A DNA stretch of 32,335 bases from IMG/VR virus record IMGVR_UViG_3300021093_000236, positions 1-32,335 of that record; one strand, written 5' to 3'. How positions within the stretch are numbered: the stretch's first letter is position 1; the number at the start of each line of letters is the position of its first letter. The position numbers were made by a program, and so were the translations under genes. A model generated the notes under the pieces. The model was not told where the DNA came from and searched no databases. It worked only from the letters and a program-made list of their open reading frames with translations. Below are positions 7,482 through 14,130 of this stretch, one piece after another. The stretch is from a virus.

Positions 7482-7874
7482 TCAACGCATGAAGCCCCGG
7501 TTCAGTCGCACCGGGCAGAACTTCAAGTCGGTGTTGATGCCGTTGTGCGTAAACATGACGTGACCTTGCTTCGTCGCGTCCGTCGTCGAGTGATCGTTGA
7601 ACAGTTCCGACGGGAACGGACCGAGGACGGCGGTGCCGTTCTCCGTCGCGCTGCCGGGGATCGTCGCGGTGAGCACGGTGCGCTCGACGCCGTAGCGGTC
7701 GGCAACGAAGGTCACGATGCGCGCCGACGCGTTCGTGTTCCGCACGACGAGCGCGACCGGGTCGCTGTTGTCGAACGAGTTGCCGGCGGCGGTGCCTTGC
7801 TGCTCTTCGTAGGTCGGGCCTGCGGGAGTCGAGCCGGGTCCGATGACGGTGAGGGTGACGGTTCCTGCGGGCAT
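7482..7874 (-). CDS. Putative virion protein with beta-sandwich-like fold
   Basis: 130 residues, beta-rich, with no catalytic motif. The pattern VALVVRNTNASARIVTFVAD, then LTATIPGSATENGTAVLGPF and a closing KFCPVRLNRG, resembles small phage structural or decoration proteins of the type that display regular short strands. ATG 7874 has AGGAG nine bases upstream. It is the last late gene before the terminator. Role in the particle is inferred from location and composition only. Confidence 0.65.
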   Translation of the reverse strand: MPAGTVTLTVIGPGSTPAGPTYEEQQGTAAGNSFDNSDPVALVVRNTNASARIVTFVADRYGVERTVLTATIPGSATENGTAVLGPFPSELFNDHSTTDATKQGHVMFTHNGINTDLKFCPVRLNRGFMR

Positions 7875-7877
7875 GGT

Positions 7878-8204
7878 TCAGCTCTCCTCTTCGAGTGAAG
7901 CGGCCTGCGCCGCAGCGATGACGACGGCGTCGCTCGTCGGCGCGGCCGGGACGGGCGGGAGTTCCTCCGGCGCGGTCGGCTGGTCTGGCACGAGCGCAAG
8001 CAACTCGCGCGCGATGTCGTCGCCCTCGTCCGCGTCGACGCCGTGAATCTCGACGACGTCTCCGTGATCGCCAGCGACGGCGAGGCGCGCGATCGGCAGC
8101 TTCAGGTCGTACGCGAACGGCGCGGTGTACGCGCGCGGCTGAAGCTCGCCGTCGACGTGCACGAGCAGGTCGCGCGCGAAGCGGAAGCGAACAAGTGCGG
8201 GCAT
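7878..8204 (-). CDS. Small late protein, unknown function
   Basis: 108 residues. The first 60 residues look like a compact beta-rich domain (ALVRFRFARDLLVHVDGELQ, then a block ending VVEIHGV). The remainder is acidic and then Pro/Ala-rich (PTAPEELPPVPAAP), ending in a helix. ATG 8204 has AAGGA seven bases upstream, and the stop is 3 bases before the next start. Lies downstream of the lysis genes; could be a minor virion or lysis accessory protein. Confidence 0.65.
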   Translation of the reverse strand: MPALVRFRFARDLLVHVDGELQPRAYTAPFAYDLKLPIARLAVAGDHGDVVEIHGVDADEGDDIARELLALVPDQPTAPEELPPVPAAPTSDAVVIAAAQAASLEEES

Positions 8205-8207
8205 GAT

Positions 8208-8579
8208 TCAGTCCTTCCCGACGACGGTGATCGTCGAAGCGAGGCGAGCTGGGAATCGCGGGTCGGCGTGCAGTGTGCGCGCGAACGATTGCACGAGGCG
8301 CGTCTCAGACGGTCGAAGACTGCGACCGAGTTCGTTCTCGACGGCGCGGAGAACCTCGACGAGCTTGTCGTCCATCGTCGTCGGAGTCTTCGAGGCGAAC
8401 TCGCCGACCACGATCACAGCCGCCTTGGTCGCCGCAAGCAAACGTCGCCGCTGTTTCTCGTCGATCTTCTGCACGACGGGCGGGAGCGCGAACGGCGCGA
8501 TCATCACGAGCAGCGGAACCAGAAACCCGAACGCCTTCGCGGCGGCGTCGAGGGCGATAGGCAGAAACGACGACGGCAT
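8208..8579 (-). CDS. Putative holin (LLH-type)
   Basis: 123 residues from ATG 8579, chosen because GGAGG ends five bases upstream; the frame extends further to 8642 without support. One strong N-terminal membrane segment (about residues 8-34, FGFLVPLLVMIAPFALPPVV) is followed by a soluble helical domain with RRRLLAATKAAVIVVGEFAS, resembling the LLH family of phage holins. It lies directly downstream of an M15 endolysin-like gene, which supports a lysis role. It could instead be another membrane-anchored lysis regulator. Confidence 0.65.
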   Translation of the reverse strand: MPSSFLPIALDAAAKAFGFLVPLLVMIAPFALPPVVQKIDEKQRRRLLAATKAAVIVVGEFASKTPTTMDDKLVEVLRAVENELGRSLRPSETRLVQSFARTLHADPRFPARLASTITVVGKD

Positions 8580-8607
8580 AGAAACCTCCGGCGTCAGCGT
8601 AGCCGTG

Positions 8608-9141
8608 TCACGACGGCTGCGGAAGATGCGCGCGCCACGCACGCCAGCCGTTCATCTGAACGTGGAACGGATCCCATCCGAACTCGCTGCCGTGTCGACC
8701 ATCCGCCCACGCGCCGACGTTGACGCCGCCCCATTCGAGTCCGTGCTTCTTGATCAGCTCTCCGAAGGTGCGGACGACGTGCGCGACGCCGGGACGAGCG
8801 AGGACGAGTCCGTTCGCCGTCGGGTTGTAGCCGGTGTCCCAGTTCGCTCCGCCGCCGACAGCGATCGGTCGATCGCCGATTCCCTTCCACTCGGGCGACT
8901 TCGGATTGAGGACGACGTCCATCGCGAGGCCCCAAGGGTGCGGGCCGTTCGGGCCTGCCGCCTTGGAGTAGCCCTTCGCGTGAAGCCACGCCTGACGCTC
9001 CAGCGGGCGCAGCGTCTCGAAGACCATCATCGGCAGGTGATCCTCTGCGATCGACGTGAGGAGCGCCTTCGCCTTCGCGCGGAAGGGTTCGTTCAGGCGC
9101 TCGACGTCGTTGACGATGGCGGGAATCTTCGGCGGCGGCAT
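8608..9141 (-). CDS. Endolysin, M15 family (D-alanyl / L-Ala-D-Glu) peptidase
   Basis: Zinc peptidase expected to cut peptidoglycan stem peptides at lysis. In 177 residues the family hallmarks are visible: FETLRPLERQAWLHAKG (41-57), HPWGLAMDVV with zinc ligands H68 and D75, and GWDPFHVQM with the third ligand H160. The start ATG 9141 overlaps the upstream stop (ATGA). No signal peptide or separate wall-binding domain is seen, so export probably depends on the holin-like protein next door. Exact bond specificity is not readable. Confidence 0.92.
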   Translation of the reverse strand: MPPPKIPAIVNDVERLNEPFRAKAKALLTSIAEDHLPMMVFETLRPLERQAWLHAKGYSKAAGPNGPHPWGLAMDVVLNPKSPEWKGIGDRPIAVGGGANWDTGYNPTANGLVLARPGVAHVVRTFGELIKKHGLEWGGVNVGAWADGRHGSEFGWDPFHVQMNGWRAWRAHLPQPS

Positions 9142-9584
9142 CACTTCGCTCCGAGCACTCGATCGACGCGTGAGGTCAAGTCGTCGAAGCGGCGATCGAG
9201 GTCGCCTCGAAGGTCGACAAGCATTGTACGGATTCCGTCGACCGCGTCTCTGTTCGCCTTCTGCGCGTCGAGTCGAGCGACGTCCGCGTGCAACCCGGTC
9301 CTGTCCTGCGACGAGCGACCGAGTTCGACCTGCACGGAGGCGAGGCTTGCCGTCTGCGCCTGCATCGACGACGACAGCGCCGAGAGCGCGGCGCTCGTTG
9401 CCGCCGTCGACGTCGTGAGTTCGGCGAGCTTCGTTGCCTGCAACGACACCTGTAGGGCGAGCGCGTCGACGACCTTGTTCTGAGCGTCGCTGCGCCCCTT
9501 GCCCCGCGCGTCGGCGACGAGCCACGCGACGAGAGATCCGACGACAGACGTGCCGATAGCGACGTACGGGAGCGCGTTGTCCAT
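9141..9584 (-). CDS. Membrane-anchored coiled-coil protein, possible spanin/lysis accessory
   Basis: 147 residues. A single N-terminal hydrophobic segment (about 5-23, LPYVAIGTSVVGSLVAWLVA) anchors a long helical region (30-140) made of Ala/Leu/Ser/Gln heptads (LALQVSLQATKLAELTTSTA). This is the architecture of inner-membrane spanins (Rz-like) and of some holin-associated proteins. It is coupled to the endolysin by a 4-base overlap. AGGAAG precedes ATG 9584. No outer-membrane spanin lipobox partner was found, so the Rz assignment is tentative. Confidence 0.7.
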   Translation of the reverse strand: MDNALPYVAIGTSVVGSLVAWLVADARGKGRSDAQNKVVDALALQVSLQATKLAELTTSTAATSAALSALSSSMQAQTASLASVQVELGRSSQDRTGLHADVARLDAQKANRDAVDGIRTMLVDLRGDLDRRFDDLTSRVDRVLGAK

Positions 9585-9598
9585 GTGTGCTTCCTATC

Positions 9599-12388
9599 TC
9601 AAGAGACGTAGGACGTCTGCGGGCTGTCGGCGGATCTGTTTCCCATCCTGTCACAGTGAACGACCTTGACGCGGTAGGTCGTTCCTGCCGTCATGCCAGT
9701 GACAAGCGCGTTCGTCCCGCGAACGACGACGGCGAGCGTCGACGACGAGGGAGTGAAGTTGTTCGTCGTGCTCTGGTGAACTTCCGTTTCGAGGTAGTTC
9801 CGGTTCAGGTCGCCGCCGGGCACCGACCACGAGACGCGCGCCGCGCGCACCGCGTTCAGCAGGCCGAGGTTCTGCACCGTCGGCGCGAGCGCACTCGGAG
9901 GCGGCGAGAGTCCTCGACCGGGCACCGCGCCTGTCTGCGAGATGATGTCGTCGTACCGCTCGACGCGAGCGACGCGAGCCTTCGACGTGTAGACAACCGT
10001 ATCGACGCGACGAAGCGTGATGCGTGATCGATGCTGCGACTTCGAGATCGTGTGCTGAACACCGACGCACGTTCCGTTGACGTCGGTCCCGAAGAACTGC
10101 GTCATCTGGTTCGGGGAGACGTACTCCTCAACGTCGATCTCGACGGCGTCCTGCACCTGCACGCGCCGGTCATACAGGCACTCGACCTCGACTTCGGCGA
10201 TCGGGTCTTTCATGTCGGCGAGCGCCTGCGTTGCGAGCGCCTGCGCCTCCGTACCGGTGTTGATCAACGAGTCGCTGCCGACGCGGATGCGGGCGAAGCG
10301 CCGCCCGTACGAGCGAATCGACGTCTTGTCGACGGCGGACTTCAAGAACACGCGGCGGTTCGCGCGCGGGTCCTTGTTCGTGTTTTCGGGAAACTCGACG
10401 ACCCACGCGTTGCGAACGTCGTCGACCTTCGTCGAGAGACGCGAGACGCTCATGGTTCCGAACAGGCTGATGAAGTCGTCGCCGCGAAACACCGACGAGC
10501 CGCTGCCGGGATTGAAGTTCGCGAGACGGAACTGCGTGCGAAGCTCGTCCCACTTGTAACGAACACGCCACCCGATCTGCGTCATAATGTCGTCGAGAGC
10601 TTGCAGGACTCCCTTCGACGCCGGCTCGTTCCACCGAAACACCGTCCACGCCGACGACACCGGAGTCCAGAGCGCAGGGCGTCCGCCCTCGTACGAGTAC
10701 GTTGACGCGCCGAGAACTTGACCGACGTTGTTCTCCGTCGCCCACGCCGCCGTCGAGACGCGCGTGAGCGTGATCGTCGTCGACGTTGTCGACGTCACGG
10801 TGTCGACCGTTCCGGCTGGCGTGTTGAAGTTTGTTGTGCCAGAGACGACGAGCTGATCGCCCGCGTTGAAGTGATGCGGCTTGCCTCGTCCGTTCACGTC
10901 TGCCGTTGCCGTCGTAATCGAGAGCAGCGTGAGAACGATCGGCGAACCAAACGCCGCCGTCGACGCGGAGAGAAGGTCGTACCGAGCAGGGTCATTGTCG
11001 GTGATAATCTGCGAGAGCTGCCCCTCGATTGCCGTTCCGCCGACTGTGCCATAGGTGCGATCGGTGCCGTCCTTGTTCGGTTCGATGAACGTGTCGAGCA
11101 GAGTCACGCCGAGGTCGGAGATCGTGACGTTGACGAAGTCGTCGTCGACGTCGACGGCGCGGATGAACCCGTCGAACACGACCTCCCAGTTCACGTCGAC
11201 GTCGGCGTGCGTCATCCCGTAAGGAACGGTCGCCGCTTCGACGCGAACCCGACGCATCGATCGAAGCAGATGGCCGACAGTGCTTCCGTCGATAAACGGG
11301 TTCCCGTCATACGTCGCATCAGAGAACGGGCTCGTGTTGTAGAAACTGAAGTTGCGAAACAAGCGAGCGCGACCGACAGAAACGAAGTCGTCGACGCTGT
11401 CGCTCCACGACACCGACTCGACGAAGTCGATCCCGTTCACGTCGCAGAGATCGATCCAGTCGATGTCTGTCTTTGGCAGGTACGGGTAGGTGTACGTCGG
11501 AGAAGTCGCCGCCGGGTCAACGACGGGAGCTTGCACGAGAACGCGTGCGTGCGTCGACCACGTCTTCGTCAGGCCAAAGGGAAACGAGGGAACGTAGTCG
11601 CGAACCTGAAAGTCGCGCACGCCGTCGGCGTAGAGCTTGCGGAACCATGCCGAGTCGGGCGGGAACTTAGTGACGATGATGTCGTCGACTGCGCCGTTGT
11701 AGAAGTTGCCGTAGGTTCCGACGGCGGTTCCGAGTTCGCGAGACGCGCCGACGATCCATCGCGCCGATGAACCACTGGTCGGCCAAGGGCGATTCCTTGC
11801 GCGCGTGACGTTCACTCCGTTGTGGAAGAAGTCGATCTGCATCTGTTCGACGTTGTCGAGATCGGGCGTCATCCTGACGCCGACGTGCGACCAGACGTTA
11901 GCGACGAGGCGACCCGACCCGCTTCCGTTGTTCCTGCTCGTCCCGGTTCCTTCCTCCCAATCGAGGCGGAAGCTCCCGTCCGTCTGAACACTCAGGCGCA
12001 TCTGAACATTCGTCACCGCCGTCTCCGGCGAGGACCATTCGCCAAGTTCGATCACCGTTCCGCTTGCCGCAAGCGACGACGGCTTCAGCCAGCACGCGAC
12101 GGCGAAGCCTCCGTTTGCCGCCTGAAAGTTCGTTTGATCTCCGTCCGTCGTCAAGCGAACGAACACTTGCGTTGAGCCGTTGAACGTGCGCGCTCCCGTC
12201 GTCGCGTTGTTCTGCATCGCGGCAGGCTCGACGCCGGGCGGACCGACGAACCCGGTAAACGTACGAACCCCGAGCGCATCCGTGAGTTGCGTCGTACCGG
12301 CTGCCTCGTCGCAGCGAAGCTGCATGAGGTAGTCGGTCGTCGTCCCGGTCGGCGACGCCTCGTGGGCGAAGTTCGTCAAGCGTGCCAT
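9599..12388 (-). CDS. Tail-tip protein with LamG-like, hub-like and fibronectin type III regions
   Basis: 929 residues; a large tail protein, likely host-facing. About residues 1-265 look like a LamG/concanavalin-A-type jelly roll (TFNGSTQVFVRLTTD, GGFAVACWLKPSSL, WSHVGVRMTPDL, GAVDDIIV). The centre (about 280-830) is typical of phage baseplate-hub or tail-associated proteins, with VSWSDSVDDFVSVGRARLF and, near the end, a domain with VGVQHTISKSQHRSRITLRR. The last ~85 residues form a fibronectin type III domain (VRAARVSWSVPGGDL ... ALVTGMTAGTTYRVKVVHCD). It follows a Dit-like protein, as expected of a tail tip. No peptidase motif was recognised. Confidence 0.85.
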   Translation of the reverse strand: MARLTNFAHEASPTGTTTDYLMQLRCDEAAGTTQLTDALGVRTFTGFVGPPGVEPAAMQNNATTGARTFNGSTQVFVRLTTDGDQTNFQAANGGFAVACWLKPSSLAASGTVIELGEWSSPETAVTNVQMRLSVQTDGSFRLDWEEGTGTSRNNGSGSGRLVANVWSHVGVRMTPDLDNVEQMQIDFFHNGVNVTRARNRPWPTSGSSARWIVGASRELGTAVGTYGNFYNGAVDDIIVTKFPPDSAWFRKLYADGVRDFQVRDYVPSFPFGLTKTWSTHARVLVQAPVVDPAATSPTYTYPYLPKTDIDWIDLCDVNGIDFVESVSWSDSVDDFVSVGRARLFRNFSFYNTSPFSDATYDGNPFIDGSTVGHLLRSMRRVRVEAATVPYGMTHADVDVNWEVVFDGFIRAVDVDDDFVNVTISDLGVTLLDTFIEPNKDGTDRTYGTVGGTAIEGQLSQIITDNDPARYDLLSASTAAFGSPIVLTLLSITTATADVNGRGKPHHFNAGDQLVVSGTTNFNTPAGTVDTVTSTTSTTITLTRVSTAAWATENNVGQVLGASTYSYEGGRPALWTPVSSAWTVFRWNEPASKGVLQALDDIMTQIGWRVRYKWDELRTQFRLANFNPGSGSSVFRGDDFISLFGTMSVSRLSTKVDDVRNAWVVEFPENTNKDPRANRRVFLKSAVDKTSIRSYGRRFARIRVGSDSLINTGTEAQALATQALADMKDPIAEVEVECLYDRRVQVQDAVEIDVEEYVSPNQMTQFFGTDVNGTCVGVQHTISKSQHRSRITLRRVDTVVYTSKARVARVERYDDIISQTGAVPGRGLSPPPSALAPTVQNLGLLNAVRAARVSWSVPGGDLNRNYLETEVHQSTTNNFTPSSSTLAVVVRGTNALVTGMTAGTTYRVKVVHCDRMGNRSADSPQTSYVS

Positions 12389-12389
12389 G

Positions 12390-12617
12390 TCAACCCTCGT
12401 CGGCGTCTGCGGCGGAGACTTCCTCGATCATCGTCGACACTGCCTCAGAGAATCGACGCACGGCGGAGAACTCCGACGACGCCGGACCGAACTCCGCACG
12501 CAGCGTCGCCTCGATCGACGGCAGGCGCTGAAGCAACGAGAGACGCATCGCGCGCCTCGATCCCTTCCTGCGCGTCTCGGAGAGCGCAAGCTGCAACGAA
12601 AGCTCGTCGTCGTTCAC
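12390..12617 (-). CDS. Small helical tail-region protein (75 aa)
   Basis: 75 residues from a GTG that overlaps the upstream stop (GTGA), with GGAGGA four bases ahead. It reads MNDDELSLQLALSETRRKG at the start and ends MIEEVSAADADEG. Two helices, the first basic and the second acidic, are visible. It lies between the Dit-like and hub-like tail proteins with tight spacing on both sides. Could be a tail assembly accessory; no family recognised. Confidence 0.7.
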   Translation of the reverse strand: MNDDELSLQLALSETRRKGSRRAMRLSLLQRLPSIEATLRAEFGPASSEFSAVRRFSEAVSTMIEEVSAADADEG

Positions 12618-14119
12618 TGTTCCTCCAGCGTCACGTTCAGGATCTTGACGTTCGGCTTCGTCGCGTAGTTCGCCGCCGTCTTGGTGTTCGTGTGAGTGAC
12701 TTGCTCGACGCGACCGAAGCATCGAAGCGTTCGATTGTCGAGGCCGTCGAACAAGTGATCGCCGGTGACGTCGACGAGCGGAGCCGGGCAATAACCACCG
12801 AACGACGGCGAGAGCGTCGTCGTCGAACCTGCCGTCGCCGCGTACTTTCCGACGACGATGGCGTTCTGAACTTGCGCGCCCCACGCGAACACACCGCCGG
12901 TCGCCGCCGTCGTGCTGGCAGGGTAGATGCGAAACAAGTTCGCGTTCGCCGCGATGACGCCGGTCGCCGTGAACGAGATGCGCCACCATCCGTTACCGAC
13001 GTCGACGGGCGCAAAGCGCGTCCCTGATCCCGACATCGTCGAGAGCGTCGGCGATCCGTCCGCGCCCCACGTCACGCGGACGAGATGACGATGGGCGATT
13101 GCCGTGTTGTCGTAGACGCTGATCTCGGTGATCGACGCGGGTGACGGGACGTCGGTTCGCTTCAGGTAGATCGACGCGACCTTCTCGCCGTTGTCTGTGA
13201 ATGTCGTCGAGATCAGTGCTCCGGTGTTCGCAACCGCGCTCGTCATGTTCAGCAGGTACGCCGACGACCCGTCCGGGGAGACTGTCGAGTTAGCCGTTGC
13301 CGTGCAGTTCGCGGAGACGGTCCACGTCGCGCCGAAGTTCTCGCTCTGCGTGACAAGATTCGTGACGTCATCGAACGACGAGCAGTAGGCGTAGAACGAT
13401 GAAACCCATTCGGCCGGCAACACGAACGGGAAGAACACGAGGTCGTCGAAGAAGCGCGTGGTCGCCACGTTCGTCGCCGTGTACGCCCAGATGCCGGTGT
13501 CGGTCGACGAGTCGACCTTCAACATGTTGCCGAACCCGTACGATCCGAGGACTCCGTTTCTGTACTGACGAACGCTCGTCGGATTCGAGACAGCGCCCCG
13601 CGTGACGACGCCGGTGCCGGTGATGATGTAATGGTACCAGCCGTCGGCGGTCACGCCGTCGGCGGCGACGGTGGAGTACATCCACACGGCAACGGTCCAT
13701 CCCTGTCTCGGGTATCCGAACGTGGACCATCCTCCGGCGAGTCCGAACTTGTTGGCGAGCCTGAACGTCAACCCTTCTCCGGCGGTCGGAAGAGAGAGCG
13801 CGCCTCCGCCGTACTTCTTCGTGCCGGACTGAGAGACGCCGGTCGTCGTCGTGTAGTTCGTCACGCCCGCGCCCGAGGCAAGATCGCTGTTGAAGTTCCA
13901 CACTTGCGCGGTGCCTTCGATGATCTTCGCGTACTTCTCGGCGAGCGATGCTTCGAGCGGAGGCGTAGAGAACGAAAAGCGTCGTCGCTTCACGACCATC
14001 GACGAGAACATCGTTCCGCCGATGCTGCGCTGGTACGCGTCGCCGATCGTCACGCGCTGCTCGTCGAACGTGTCGGCGCGGATCGGGATTGTGATTCCGT
14101 TGACGGTGAGTGCGGGCAT
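12614..14119 (-). CDS. Distal-tail-like protein carrying LamG-like and carbohydrate-binding-like insertions
   Basis: 501 residues. The N-terminus (1-66) has the pattern of small phage tail adaptor proteins: ITIPIRADTFDEQRVTIGDA, then GGTMFSSMVVKRRRFSFSTP. A LamG-type region spans about 75-245 (GGGALSLPTAGEGLTFR, WTVAVWMYST, WYHYIITGTG, RFFDDLVFFP). A second lectin-like sandwich spans about 250-435 (TNLVTQSENFGATWTVSANC, SIYLKRTDV, NGWWRISFTATGV). The last 60 residues return to adaptor-like sequence (GRVEQVTHTNTKTAANYA). The gene directly follows the tape measure gene, the usual place for Dit. AAGGAG six bases upstream supports ATG 14119. Likely role: tail tip and glycan recognition. Confidence 0.8.
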   Translation of the reverse strand: MPALTVNGITIPIRADTFDEQRVTIGDAYQRSIGGTMFSSMVVKRRRFSFSTPPLEASLAEKYAKIIEGTAQVWNFNSDLASGAGVTNYTTTTGVSQSGTKKYGGGALSLPTAGEGLTFRLANKFGLAGGWSTFGYPRQGWTVAVWMYSTVAADGVTADGWYHYIITGTGVVTRGAVSNPTSVRQYRNGVLGSYGFGNMLKVDSSTDTGIWAYTATNVATTRFFDDLVFFPFVLPAEWVSSFYAYCSSFDDVTNLVTQSENFGATWTVSANCTATANSTVSPDGSSAYLLNMTSAVANTGALISTTFTDNGEKVASIYLKRTDVPSPASITEISVYDNTAIAHRHLVRVTWGADGSPTLSTMSGSGTRFAPVDVGNGWWRISFTATGVIAANANLFRIYPASTTAATGGVFAWGAQVQNAIVVGKYAATAGSTTTLSPSFGGYCPAPLVDVTGDHLFDGLDNRTLRCFGRVEQVTHTNTKTAANYATKPNVKILNVTLEEQ

Positions 14120-14130
14120 CGTCGTCTCCT

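Noticed and set aside
8580-8642. Upstream extension of the holin-like gene
   Set aside because: The extension overlaps the end of the endolysin gene and GGAGG lies directly before ATG 8579.
9599-14119. Diversity-generating retroelement targeting tail-tip genes
   Set aside because: No reverse transcriptase and no template/variable repeat pair were found; LamG-like domains alone are not evidence.
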